A stretch of 43,759 nucleotides of DNA from Cyanobacteria bacterium REEB459 (lineage in GTDB: Bacteria; Cyanobacteriota; Cyanobacteriia; Phormidesmidales; Phormidesmidaceae), in contig JAGWXD010000026.1 in assembly GCA_018970085.1 (NCBI GenBank), positions 1 through 43,759 on the forward strand. The letters run 5' to 3'. The notes under the pieces were generated by a model. It had not been told where the DNA came from. It did not search any database and saw only the letters and a list, made by a program, of their open reading frames with translations. Both the position numbers and the translations under genes were made by a program. The stretch's first letter is position 1, and each line of letters begins with the position of its first letter. Below, piece by piece: positions 27,240-35,548 of the stretch.

Positions 27240-27285
27240 AGTAAAAAAAATATTAAAAAAACCTAAAAAGAACTGTAGGGGGTTT

Positions 27286-27307
27286 CCGCCCTTTCAGCAA
27301 GGGGCGG
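27286..27307 (-). terminator. Terminator-like hairpin after chlG
   Basis: CCGCCC (27286-27291) pairs with GGGCGG (27302-27307). Next to it GCGGC (27307-27311) can pair with GCCGC (27315-27319). Read on the minus strand the hairpin is followed within about 25 bases by runs of five, seven and eight T, so it probably ends the petP-arsA-chlG transcript. The same T-rich run precedes the PBP start. Confidence 0.55.
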
Positions 27308-27322
27308 CGGCAGAGCCGCTGG

Positions 27323-28339
27323 CTAGGTTGCCAGTAGTCCATGGCCAAAGGCCAGGCCCGCTACCAGCATACCCAACACCAGAAAGGGCTGGGCTCTGGC
27401 TTGATAGGTAACATCGTTAGCCAGGGGGTCCCGCAGGAAATACATATCCTGCAAGGTAATCTGGGGAATAATCAGCAGAATCAGGATCACGGCGTAGAGG
27501 TTTTGATGAATGGCGATTAGATAGGCGGCGATCGCCCCTTGAAAAATATCAATCATCAACACACAAATCCAGGCGGCCGAACCAATGCCAAACATAACTG
27601 GCAGCGACTTCAGCCCCATCTGGCGATCGCCCTCAACACTTTTAAAATCGTTGACGATGGCGATTCCCAGACCGGCCAGACTGTAGAACAGGGTGAGCAC
27701 CACCAGGGTGCTGTTGAGGTCCCCAAACAGGGCATGGCCGGCCCACCAGGGCAGGGCAATGTAGCTGGCCCCCAGGGCGTAGTTGCCCAGCCAGCCATTT
27801 TGTTTCAACTTTAGGGGCGGAGCCGAATAGATATAGGACAACAGGGCTCCCCCCAGGGCCAACCCCGTAATCGTGGGAAAACTATGACCAGCCCAGCGAT
27901 CTAGGGTGTAGGCCAGGGCCACCCCAAGCCCCAGAAGTAGCCAGATTTGGCCAATCACCTGGGGGATAGAAATGGCCCCCGAGGGAATGGGGCGGTAGGG
28001 TTCGTTGATGGCGTCAATGTCGCGATCGTAAAAATCGTTGAGGGTCTGGGTATAGCCCGTTAACAGGGGGCCAGATAGCAACATACAGGCCGCTGAAATC
28101 ATCACCTGCTCCAGGCTCCAGTGAAACTGCCCAGAGGATGCCGCCCCACACACCACCCCCCAGATCAGAGGGATCCAAGTAATGGGCTTCATTAATTGCA
28201 GGCGAATTTTCCAGATCGAGGTTTCACCACTTTTTGCCCCCTTCATCCCTAACAGCTGGCGGGCTGCACTGCCCTGGTCGGTAGTCGGTTCGGGAAGGGG
28301 GGGGCGATCGCCCGGTGGCGAGGCGAGGGGTTCAACCAT
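27323..28339 (-). CDS. chlG: Chlorophyll synthase
   Basis: A UbiA-type prenyltransferase that attaches phytyl (or geranylgeranyl) to chlorophyllide, the last step of chlorophyll a synthesis, in the thylakoid membrane. The protein has 338 residues and about eight to nine membrane helices. The first Asp-rich motif is NDFYDRDIDAINEPYRPIPSG (about residues 121-141). The second is NDFKSVEGDRQMGLKSLPV (about 229-247). The first 40 residues are Pro-rich and variable. Third gene of the minus-strand group petP-arsA-chlG, 61 bases after the ATPase stop. Presence of this gene shows a chlorophyll-making organism. Confidence 0.96.
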   Translation of the reverse strand: MVEPLASPPGDRPPLPEPTTDQGSAARQLLGMKGAKSGETSIWKIRLQLMKPITWIPLIWGVVCGAASSGQFHWSLEQVMISAACMLLSGPLLTGYTQTLNDFYDRDIDAINEPYRPIPSGAISIPQVIGQIWLLLGLGVALAYTLDRWAGHSFPTITGLALGGALLSYIYSAPPLKLKQNGWLGNYALGASYIALPWWAGHALFGDLNSTLVVLTLFYSLAGLGIAIVNDFKSVEGDRQMGLKSLPVMFGIGSAAWICVLMIDIFQGAIAAYLIAIHQNLYAVILILLIIPQITLQDMYFLRDPLANDVTYQARAQPFLVLGMLVAGLAFGHGLLAT

Positions 28340-28400
28340 AGTAAACCTTCAGGGATAGATAGGGCAAAGGCGATCGCGGCGGAGAGCGAGAAGGGCTGGT

Positions 28401-29501
28401 TCAAGCAAAGGAAATCACCAGATACTGGTCTTGAAATCTGGCCCCAGTCACAGACTTACCCTGCAGCTCCGATGGCAGAGCCAGGTTACGCCGTTGGTTA
28501 CCAGCTTGCACCGTCACCTCTGGACCCGACTGGGTTAACTTCACCTGACTTTTATCAAAACTGGGCAAAAACAACTTCACTACCCGACCACCCAGGTCCA
28601 CAACGGTAGCCCGGTTAGCGGTCTGGGCCAGATGCTGGGGATCCGGCAGATTAGCCATGAGAGCGCCCCAACCAGCCTCAGTTTGTTCAGGCATAGAAAA
28701 ATGAGGCAAGGGGGCAAAGGCCTGTTCATACTCCAATCCCAGTGCCCCCTGATGAACCAGGACCCCTGCTACGGTCAGGCCAATCTGCTGAGCACTCCCC
28801 CAAAGATAGCGGGCAGTGGCAATGGCGGCCGCCGCCGGGGTAGTCACCAAAAAGGCCAGCACCCGCTGGGGATCGCTGACCGCATCGCGGCCTAACTGCA
28901 GTAGGGACCTCACCTCTCCGGTGGGTTGCTCCAGTAAATCCCCCGACCAATCTACAGCCAATACCGTTGCGGCGATGGGTTGAAGTAGGGGAGAAACAGT
29001 GCGCACTAGATCGGATTGCTGAAAAACTCCGCGAAACCGCCGCACATACCAGTCCAGCACCTCGGGCAAACCAAACATCCGTAAGGTCGCCATGGCCTGG
29101 TTACCATCGTAAACAATCACATCATAATCGCCACTGGCGTCGTACTCCCGCAGAGCGTTGAGGGCCAGAGCTTCGTCCATACCAGGCAATATCGCCAATT
29201 CCTGGCCGTAGATATCCTTTAGAAAAGGAGTGCGGAGATAGCGTCCTTCTAAGGCCTTAAGACTATCCCAGCTATGCTCTAACAAATCGGTGGTGTGGAC
29301 CTGCAGAGCCCATAGCTGGGGCTCAATTTCTTGCCGCACCGGACCCAGGGCTGCTCCCAACACAAGTCCGGGAGCAGGGGTGACATCCTGAATCATCAAT
29401 AAAACTCGCCGACCCTGGGCTGCCAGTTGCTTAGCTGTGGCAATGGCATAGGTGGTGCTGCCACATCCCCCTTTGCCTAAGAAGGTCAAAATTTGAGCCA
29501 T
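28401..29501 (-). CDS. ArsA/Get3-like ATPase with C-terminal Hsp20-like domain
   Basis: A 366-residue ATPase of the ArsA/Get3 group. The deviant Walker A loop is FLGKGGCGSTT (residues 7-17). The switch regions are degenerate: an intact DxxPTGHTLR-like segment is not obvious, though VYDGNQAMATLRMFGLPE occupies its place (about 131-149). From about 295 onward is an ArsA_HSP20-type beta domain (VVDLGGRVVKLFLPSFDKSQV to QDQYLVISFA). Get3 proteins deliver tail-anchored membrane proteins; ArsA powers arsenite export. No arsenite gene is near. The position between petP and chlG points to thylakoid membrane-protein handling, which is inference. Divergent switch residues mean ATPase activity is not certain. 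Confidence 0.85.
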   Translation of the reverse strand: MAQILTFLGKGGCGSTTYAIATAKQLAAQGRRVLLMIQDVTPAPGLVLGAALGPVRQEIEPQLWALQVHTTDLLEHSWDSLKALEGRYLRTPFLKDIYGQELAILPGMDEALALNALREYDASGDYDVIVYDGNQAMATLRMFGLPEVLDWYVRRFRGVFQQSDLVRTVSPLLQPIAATVLAVDWSGDLLEQPTGEVRSLLQLGRDAVSDPQRVLAFLVTTPAAAAIATARYLWGSAQQIGLTVAGVLVHQGALGLEYEQAFAPLPHFSMPEQTEAGWGALMANLPDPQHLAQTANRATVVDLGGRVVKLFLPSFDKSQVKLTQSGPEVTVQAGNQRRNLALPSELQGKSVTGARFQDQYLVISFA

Positions 29502-29526
29502 AGCTTTATTACAAACAACAAGAAAC

Positions 29527-29724
29527 CTAGGCTGGACCTAGTTCATCTTCAAAGAACCAGGTGGCATATTGGTCATCAAAACTGACAACAACGCCAACGC
29601 CACTACCGTCCACCATTTTAAACTGACTCACCAGTCCACTTTTACCCAGGTAGCCGGCCACATCTTTGGATACCCGATCCCTGAGGCGCATAACTTTAAC
29701 TTTTTGGCCAATCTCTAAAGCCAT
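29527..29724 (-). CDS. petP: Cytochrome b6f complex subunit PetP
   Basis: A 65-residue soluble protein of the DUF2862 family, identified in cyanobacteria and red algae as the cytochrome b6f-associated subunit PetP that affects electron flow and complex stability. The sequence MALEIGQKVKVMRLRDRVSKD, then DGSGVGVVVSFDDQYATWFFEDEL, is characteristic. It folds as a small SH3-like barrel and sits on the cytosolic face. I chose ATG 29724 because it matches the family start; the frame stays open to 29760. First gene of petP-arsA-chlG, 25 bases before the ATPase gene. Confidence 0.92.
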   Translation of the reverse strand: MALEIGQKVKVMRLRDRVSKDVAGYLGKSGLVSQFKMVDGSGVGVVVSFDDQYATWFFEDELGPA

Positions 29725-29800
29725 AGCGAACAAGGGCTCCCACTGCAACTCTATAAACAATTCTAAATTTTAGTCTATCAGCGTCTTGTCCCTTAATGTC

Positions 29801-29828
29801 GGCCCTGGGGCAATCATTGCCCAGGGCC
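29801..29828. repeat. Strong hairpin in the petP/hisF divergent region
   Basis: Positions 29801-29813 (GGCCCTGGGGCAA) and 29817-29828 (TTGCCCAGGGCC) form a 12-bp stem with one bulged G and a three-base loop. No T-run follows on either strand. It lies about 100 bases before hisF and 77 before petP, so it would be in the leader of hisF if transcription starts upstream. Confidence 0.5.
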
Positions 29829-29926
29829 CGATCGCCGCCGATTGGGCTAAATCGATGGCACTCCAGAGGGCTGCAAGGGCCCCTATCTGGGTTAGATTAC
29901 TGATGGTAGTACCCTGCAGGACACCC

Positions 29927-30700
29927 ATGCTAGCCAAACGAATTCTTCCCTGTTTAGATGTCAACGCTGGCCGGGTGGTGAAGGGCATTAATTTTGTTGA
30001 TTTAAAAGACGCAGGCGACCCGGTCGAGCTAGCCCAGGCCTACAACGACGCAGGGGCCGATGAGCTGGTATTTCTCGATATTACCGCCACCCACGAAGAC
30101 CGGGATATTATTTACGACGTCGTTTACCAAACCGCCGAGCGGGTATTTATTCCCCTGACCGTTGGTGGTGGCATTCAATCCTTAGAGACAATTAAACAAC
30201 TGTTACGGGCCGGGGCCGACAAAGTTAGCATTAATTCTGCCGCGGTCAAGCATCCTGAGTTTGTCCAGGCAGCCAGCGATCGCTTCGGCTCCCAGTGTAT
30301 TGTGGTCGCCATCGATGCCCGACGCCGCCCTGGTTCTGAAGCTCCTGGCTGGGATGTTTATATTCGCGGCGGTCGGGAAAATACCGGTCTCGACGCCCTT
30401 GTCTGGGCCGAGGCCATGGTGGCCCGAGGCGCGGGAGAACTGCTAATTACCAGCATGGACGCCGATGGCACCCAGGCCGGCTATGACCTGGAGTTAACCC
30501 GAGCCATTGCCGATCGGGTGCCCGTACCGGTGATCGCCTCGGGTGGAGCCGGCAACTGCCATCATATCTATCAAGCCCTCACCACCGGCCAAGCCGAAGC
30601 CGCCTTACTGGCGTCCTTGCTGCATTACGGCCAACTCACCATTGACCAGATCAAGCACCACCTCCAGGACCAGGGAGTACCGGTGCGCCTAGGGATTTAA
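29927..30700 (+). CDS. hisF: Imidazole glycerol phosphate synthase cyclase subunit HisF
   Basis: Cyclase half of the HisF-HisH complex; it uses ammonia from HisH to turn PRFAR into imidazole glycerol phosphate and AICAR. The protein has 257 residues. The catalytic aspartates are D11 ([15 protein letters not shown]) and the Asp of [12 protein letters not shown] near residue 130. Both half-barrels carry phosphate-binding loops (VGGGIQS and ASGGAGN). The frame is open from 29786, but ATG 29927 ([12 protein letters not shown]), preceded by AGGA, is the family start. It stands alone among histidine genes, as is common in cyanobacteria where his genes are scattered. Confidence 0.96.
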   Translation: MLAKRILPCLDVNAGRVVKGINFVDLKDAGDPVELAQAYNDAGADELVFLDITATHEDRDIIYDVVYQTAERVFIPLTVGGGIQSLETIKQLLRAGADKVSINSAAVKHPEFVQAASDRFGSQCIVVAIDARRRPGSEAPGWDVYIRGGRENTGLDALVWAEAMVARGAGELLITSMDADGTQAGYDLELTRAIADRVPVPVIASGGAGNCHHIYQALTTGQAEAALLASLLHYGQLTIDQIKHHLQDQGVPVRLGI

Positions 30701-30748
30701 CCCCGGCCAAAAGTAAATTCTTTCTGTTAAAGCCAAACTAGTTTTATG

Positions 30749-30773
30749 AACAGCTGTTACAATGCGTAACAGA
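30749..30773 (+). promoter_or_regulatory. Candidate HLR1 (RpaB) site and inverted repeat before a small membrane-protein gene
   Basis: GTTACAAT-GC-GTAACAGA (30756-30773) resembles HLR1, the RpaB site made of two 8-base repeats with a two-base spacer. The first repeat matches exactly and the second matches 6 of 8. The same bases form the inverted repeat CTGTTAC-N5-GTAACAG (30754-30772), contain a -10-like TACAAT (30758-30763), and overlap the palindrome AACAGCTGTT (30749-30758). The site is 23-40 bases before the next start codon. Confidence 0.45.
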
Positions 30774-30795
30774 GAAACTGTGATACAGACTATTA

Positions 30796-31101
30796 ATGCC
30801 TTCCATGTTGTTTCTACTGCTGGCCATTGTTATTGTTCTTGTCGCCTGGGCTCTGCGGCTGATGGATCAGGCCGTGAGGGTGCAGGAGTTTTCTCTAATG
30901 TTAGCGGGTTTCCTGGTGGCCTCTTCAGCGGCGGCCATTGTGGGGGTGTATTTTTTGATGGGTAACTATAGAGTTTACATTCACCAACAGTCAGCTCAGG
31001 TCAATGCTTTACCCGCTCCTGAGTATGCCCTTCCCTACACCGCAGCCAGTTTGGGAGAAATTGCCGATTTACCTGCCACCTGGGTGTTGTCCTCTGACTA
31101 G
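30796..31101 (+). CDS. Small two-helix membrane protein, unknown function
   Basis: A 101-residue protein with two membrane segments (about 4-22 and 35-56, LAGFLVASSAAAIVGVYFLMG). The soluble tail contains NYRVYIHQQSAQVNALPAPEYALPYTAASLGEIADLP. I do not recognise a named family. The Pro/Ala tail probably faces one compartment with the N-terminus on the same side. A regulatory-looking element with HLR1 character lies directly upstream, which would fit a light-responsive or thylakoid-related gene, but this is inference. It precedes guaD by 120 bases on the same strand. Confidence 0.7.
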   Translation: MPSMLFLLLAIVIVLVAWALRLMDQAVRVQEFSLMLAGFLVASSAAAIVGVYFLMGNYRVYIHQQSAQVNALPAPEYALPYTAASLGEIADLPATWVLSSD

Positions 31102-31221
31102 TTCGCTCTGTCTAGTTAAATTTGATTAGTTCAGATTGTTTTGTCGGCTCTGGGTGTTGGTAATGGGCAGAATCGTCAAGGTTTGACCCAATCCTTGGGA
31201 TTTGAGAGACTTAGATCAACT

Positions 31222-32586
31222 ATGGTTGATCAATTCTTACCAACCCAATCTGACTCCTGTCACGCCATTCGCGGGGCAATTTTAGATTTTTCTGACGACC
31301 CCTTTTTCTTGCCAGCCGAGCAAGTCACCCGCTACTGGAGCGATGGCTTACTGGTGATTTGCCAGGGTTGTGTGGCCGCCTGTGGTCCTTACCAGCGACT
31401 GCGGACGGCCTGGCCAGATATTCCCCTGACCGATTATTCGGGCAAGCTGGTTACCCCTGGGCTTATTGATACCCATATCCACTACCCCCAAACGGCTATG
31501 ATCGCCTCCCACGGCGAGCAGTTGCTGGAATGGCTGGAGCGCTATACCTTTCCTACGGAGCGAAAGTTCGCTGATGCCAACTATGCCGCTGAAGTGGCTG
31601 AGCTATTTTTAGATGAGTTACTTAAAAATGGCACCACCACTGCGCTGGTGTTTGCGGCAGTATTTCCCCAGTCTGTCGAGGCCTTTTTTGCCGCCGCCGC
31701 CGCCCGTAACCTGCGTATGATTAGCGGCAAGGTGATGATGGACTGTCGAGCCCCGGCCTATCTCTGCGATACCGTCCAGTCTTCCTATGCGGATTCCAAA
31801 GCCTTGATTCAACGTTGGCATGGTCGGGGGCGTTTGCTTTACGCCGTTACTCCCCGTTTTGCCGGTACCTCCAGCCAGGCCCAGTTGCAGATGGCGGCTC
31901 GGCTATTGGAGGAATTTCCCGACGTCTATCTGCATACCCATCTGTCGGAAAATCTCAGGGAAGTGGCCTGGATTCAGTCGTTGTTTCCCGATCGGGCTAG
32001 CTATCTAGATGTTTACGATTACGCTGGCCTGGTGGGGGAGAAGTCTGTCTTTGCCCACGGTATTCACCTCAGTGCCCAAGAGTGGCAGCGGTTATCCCAG
32101 GCCCGGGCGGCGGTCTCCTTTTGTCCTACGTCTAATTTGTTTTTGGGTAGCGGTTTGTTCAACCTGCACCAGGCCAAGCGTCTTGATCGCCCGGTTAAGG
32201 TCGGCCTGGGCACTGACATTGGGGCGGGGACTAGCTTTTCCCTTTTGCAAACCAGCAACGAAGCCTATAAGGTGGCCCAGTTGCAAGGCCAGAACTTATC
32301 GGCTCTTCAGGCTCTGTTCCTGGCTACCCTGGGGGGCGCTAGAGCCCTGAGTCTGGAGGATAAAATTGGTAGCTTTGATGTGGGCAAGGAAGCGGATTTC
32401 ATTGTCTTAGACCCCCAGGCCACTCCCCTTTTGACCCTGCGTAACGCGGGTGGTTTACCCGCAGACCTGACGGGGCTGGCGGATGTACTGTTTGCTCTAT
32501 TGATGATGGGGGACGACCGGGCGATCGCCGCCACCTATATTATGGGTCAGCCTCTCCATCCGAAACCAGACCGTCCGGCCCCATAG
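31222..32586 (+). CDS. guaD: Guanine deaminase
   Basis: A metal-dependent amidohydrolase that converts guanine to xanthine and ammonia in purine salvage and nitrogen recovery. The protein has 454 residues. Metal ligands are visible: DTHIHYPQ near residue 90, HTHLSE near 240, the AHGIHL His near 277 and GLGTDIGAG Asp near 330. The segment GEQLLEWLERYTFPTE after the first metal site is specific to guanine deaminases. I chose ATG 31222 (MVDQFLPTQ); an in-frame TTG at 31141 would add 27 unlikely residues. Its 3' end overlaps the convergent acyltransferase gene by 47 bases. Confidence 0.94.
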   Translation: MVDQFLPTQSDSCHAIRGAILDFSDDPFFLPAEQVTRYWSDGLLVICQGCVAACGPYQRLRTAWPDIPLTDYSGKLVTPGLIDTHIHYPQTAMIASHGEQLLEWLERYTFPTERKFADANYAAEVAELFLDELLKNGTTTALVFAAVFPQSVEAFFAAAAARNLRMISGKVMMDCRAPAYLCDTVQSSYADSKALIQRWHGRGRLLYAVTPRFAGTSSQAQLQMAARLLEEFPDVYLHTHLSENLREVAWIQSLFPDRASYLDVYDYAGLVGEKSVFAHGIHLSAQEWQRLSQARAAVSFCPTSNLFLGSGLFNLHQAKRLDRPVKVGLGTDIGAGTSFSLLQTSNEAYKVAQLQGQNLSALQALFLATLGGARALSLEDKIGSFDVGKEADFIVLDPQATPLLTLRNAGGLPADLTGLADVLFALLMMGDDRAIAATYIMGQPLHPKPDRPAP

Positions 32587-33172
32587 GGGAGGAATGGGAA
32601 TTGGCCCGGCTCGGTCGGTAAGAACTCGGGTGAGGGAGTTGGCGCACAATGCGAGGGGGATTACCCGCCACAATAGTATAGGGAGGAACTTCTCCATCAA
32701 TCACACTGCCAGCCCCAACGATAGCGCCTTCGCCAATCCGCGCCCCTGCCAGTAAGATGGCCTGGGCTCCAATCCAGGTGTTTTCACCAATCAGGATGGC
32801 TGGCTGGTGGGCAGGGGTGAGGTTATCCTCAAGTCTGGATCGGGCTGAAAAAGGCGTGGCAGCGGCGGTATCGGCCAGCACCACTTCATGGGAAATAAAA
32901 ACATAGTCTCGAATCACTATGGATCGATTCGTACAGATAGTCACGCCCACCAGGGTACAGTAGTTACCAATGCTAACGTCCCCATCCGGACCCAGGTGGA
33001 AAAAAGTGTTACTGTAAATTCCCGTATCATGGCCGGTGGTTAAACCTAGAGGCCGTTGACTCTGGTAGTGGCGAAAGCCAAAGCTACTGTGGAACCAGGT
33101 TCGTTCCCCCAGGTGGATGTTGGGGGGTAGGGAGTCAGGAAACCAGTCGTGTTCAAGCCTCAACGGGATCAT
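32540..33172 (-). CDS. Left-handed beta-helix acyltransferase B
   Basis: A 210-residue hexapeptide-repeat acyltransferase (xenobiotic/maltose acetyltransferase type), likely transferring acetyl from acetyl-CoA to a sugar or glycolipid. Hexapeptide turns run through [36 protein letters not shown] and [33 protein letters not shown]. The catalytic His is probably in [10 protein letters not shown]. The last 30 residues, after [11 protein letters not shown], look unconserved and extend 47 bases over the convergent guaD end. It starts in the stop codon of acyltransferase A (ATGA, 33169-33172) and is the last gene of the glycan operon. Confidence 0.85.
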   Translation of the reverse strand: MIPLRLEHDWFPDSLPPNIHLGERTWFHSSFGFRHYQSQRPLGLTTGHDTGIYSNTFFHLGPDGDVSIGNYCTLVGVTICTNRSIVIRDYVFISHEVVLADTAAATPFSARSRLEDNLTPAHQPAILIGENTWIGAQAILLAGARIGEGAIVGAGSVIDGEVPPYTIVAGNPPRIVRQLPHPSSYRPSRANSHSSPMGPDGLVSDGEADP

Positions 33173-33765
33173 GGATGACTCTCCCCGGGTTGCAGTTGGG
33201 CCGGGTTACCCAAGACGGTGGCTGCCGCCGGAACATCGCGGGTAACGACGGCCCCAGCCCCAACCCGGGCTCCCTGGCCAATCCGAACCCCTTTCAGAAT
33301 AATGGCTCCGATACCAATCCAGGCATCGTCTTCAATGACGACCGGGCGGGCAATCACCGGGGGGCGGTGCTGGCGATCGCCCAGGGGGCTGTTGGCGATC
33401 GCATCCTGTCGGCGTTCTTGGGGGTCCAAGGGGTGAAAGTCGGAATCGGCAATGGTCACGTGGTAGGAAACAATCACCCGATTGCCAATGGTAATGGCCT
33501 CCTGGCACATAAAAATAGCCCCCACCAGAATCGTGTCTGAACCCACCAGAATTTGGCCAGAGGGCTCAACGTTAAAGGTTGTCCAGGTATAGACCTGGGT
33601 GCGATCGCCAATCACCAGGCCAGGGTGGCGCTGACTGCGAAATCTGGCAAAACTATCCTGGCGTTCCAGCCAACATTGATGGCCAACCTGAATATTGGCA
33701 GGCAGATCGGTGTAGTCCCAATCGCCGGTAAGGGTACGAAAGTCAGATAGGGTCATGGTACTCAT
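33169..33765 (-). CDS. Left-handed beta-helix acyltransferase A
   Basis: A 198-residue paralogue of the next gene, with hexapeptide repeats from about residue 60 ([42 protein letters not shown], then [33 protein letters not shown]). The likely catalytic His is in [17 protein letters not shown] chose ATG 33765 (MSTMTLSDF), seven bases after the ABC stop; the frame is open to 33840 inside the ABC gene, which I reject. Two trimeric acyltransferases side by side may make a heterotrimer or modify two positions. The target is unknown and inferred to be the exported glycan. Confidence 0.86.
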   Translation of the reverse strand: MSTMTLSDFRTLTGDWDYTDLPANIQVGHQCWLERQDSFARFRSQRHPGLVIGDRTQVYTWTTFNVEPSGQILVGSDTILVGAIFMCQEAITIGNRVIVSYHVTIADSDFHPLDPQERRQDAIANSPLGDRQHRPPVIARPVVIEDDAWIGIGAIILKGVRIGQGARVGAGAVVTRDVPAAATVLGNPAQLQPGESHP

Positions 33766-33772
33766 CTCAAAT

Positions 33773-35548
33773 CTAAGGACCCAGGGATAGGAGGCGGGAG
33801 TAATAGCCACCAGCGGCCACCAGCTGCCCATGGGTACCACTTTCGATAATCTGTCCCCTGGAAAAGACTACAATCCGGTCGGCCTTGCGGATGGTAGAAA
33901 GGCGGTGGGCGATGATAATGGTGGTGCGTCCCCTGCGGCGAGAAGCCAGGGCTGACAACAGTAGTCTTTCCGTTTCCGTATCGAGGGCAGCGGTGGGTTC
34001 ATCCAGAATTAAGATGGGGGCCTTTTTTACCAGGGCCCGGGCAATGGCCAGCCGCTGCCGCTGGCCCCCGGAGAGGGTGGCCCCCCCTTCCCCCAGCACC
34101 GTATCGTAGCCCTGGGCTAGTTGGCGAATAAAGCCATCTGCCCGGGCCGCCATCGCCGCCGCCAGCACGTCCTCCCGGCTGGCCCCAGGGCACCCATAGG
34201 TAATATTGTCCCAAACCGAGAGGGGCAACAGGAAGGGGTCCTGCAAAACTAGGGAAATCTGCGATCGCAGGGACTTGAGATCAAGTTCCCGAATATCCTG
34301 GCCATCCAGCCAAATCCGTCCCTGCCAGGGGTCGTGGAAGCGCGGTAGGAGGGAAATCAGGCTACTCTTACCCGCTCCGGTTGGCCCTATCAAGGCCAGG
34401 GTTTCCCCCGCCTGAATGGTTAGATTCACCTGCTGGAGGACGGGGTGACCGGGGCGGTAGCCAAAGGTAACCTGTTCTAGACGAATTTCCCCTTTAACCA
34501 GGACAGGATCCAGGTAGCCAGGATGGGAACTAGCGTCAACTCCTACCGGCTGATCTAAAATCTCCAGCACTCGTCGACCACTGGCTGCTGCTCCAGCAAA
34601 TCCTGAGGATAGATAGGCCAGGGCTTCCATAGGCTCATACAGGGCATTCAGGTAGGATAAAAACACCAGCAAAGAACCCAGAGATAGCCGTCCCTGGGCC
34701 ACCTCCAGCCCTCCCAGCACCATCATGGTAGCGGTTCCCAGGGTAGTTACCCCCGTTACCCCAACTTTAAATTGCAGCTGGGTCAAAATGCTCTGCAGGT
34801 AAGCCTTTAGGGTATGGTGGGAGACCTGACGAAAGCGCTGATCGGACTCCACCTCGCGGCTGAAGGCTTGAATCATCGGCAGCACAGAAAGGGTCTGTTC
34901 TCCCACCGCCATCAGGTCTGCCTCCAGTTGCTGATGGGCATAGGCAGAGGTGGCCATGGGTTGGTTTAAGACTCGAATTAGGATCACCAGTAAGGGGGTT
35001 ATCAGCATCGCTATGAGGGAAAGATGGAGGTTTAAACGCCCCATCACACTCAACATCACCACCAGGTTAAGCAGGGAGGTCACGACAGGTTGATAGACAT
35101 TGAGAAGCAGATCCTTAATACAACTGCTGTCAGTAGTCACCCGGCGAATTAGGTCACCGCTGCGGTGGTGTTGATGAAACCCTGGGGATAGATACTGCAG
35201 GTGATCGAACAAATCAGTTGCCAAGGCGTAGGTCGCCCGATTACCGATACCCGTAGATAGGTACTGCTGGGCCAGGGTGGCGACTTCGCTGGCCAGAAAT
35301 AGGGCGATCGTGCCCAGGGTTAACCAGGCTAAAAGACCCAGGCTGGTACTACCCCCCGGCAGAGCCTGCAGCCAGGACAGATTGGTAGGATGGGAGGGAT
35401 GGGTGATGACGCCATCAACAATCCACTTTAAGGGCCAGGGTTTGAGGGCCTCTAAGCCCACCGTCACCAGGGTTAGTCCTACCGTAGCCCCCAGCCCTGG
35501 CCACCAGGACAGAGCATAACGGCTGATGCGTAGCCACCATGTCTTCAT
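33773..35548 (-). CDS. ABC exporter half-transporter (permease-ATPase), second of pair
   Basis: A 591-residue MsbA-type exporter half: six membrane helices (about 1-320) and a C-terminal ATPase with Walker [10 protein letters not shown] (near residue 380), signature [15 protein letters not shown] and Walker [13 protein letters not shown]. All motifs are intact. It starts with ATG 35548 inside the stop codon of the partner gene (ATGA); GGGAGG lies upstream, so I reject the five-residue extension to 35563. Family members move lipids, glycolipids, peptides or drugs. Together with its neighbour it probably forms a heterodimeric flippase for the product of this operon. Confidence 0.92.
   Translation of the reverse strand: MKTWWLRISRYALSWWPGLGATVGLTLVTVGLEALKPWPLKWIVDGVITHPSHPTNLSWLQALPGGSTSLGLLAWLTLGTIALFLASEVATLAQQYLSTGIGNRATYALATDLFDHLQYLSPGFHQHHRSGDLIRRVTTDSSCIKDLLLNVYQPVVTSLLNLVVMLSVMGRLNLHLSLIAMLITPLLVILIRVLNQPMATSAYAHQQLEADLMAVGEQTLSVLPMIQAFSREVESDQRFRQVSHHTLKAYLQSILTQLQFKVGVTGVTTLGTATMMVLGGLEVAQGRLSLGSLLVFLSYLNALYEPMEALAYLSSGFAGAAASGRRVLEILDQPVGVDASSHPGYLDPVLVKGEIRLEQVTFGYRPGHPVLQQVNLTIQAGETLALIGPTGAGKSSLISLLPRFHDPWQGRIWLDGQDIRELDLKSLRSQISLVLQDPFLLPLSVWDNITYGCPGASREDVLAAAMAARADGFIRQLAQGYDTVLGEGGATLSGGQRQRLAIARALVKKAPILILDEPTAALDTETERLLLSALASRRRGRTTIIIAHRLSTIRKADRIVVFSRGQIIESGTHGQLVAAGGYYSRLLSLGP

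Noticed and set aside
29786-29926. 47-residue N-terminal extension of HisF
   Set aside because: HisF proteins start at the ATG at 29927 ([11 protein letters not shown]), and the extension would translate the strong hairpin region.
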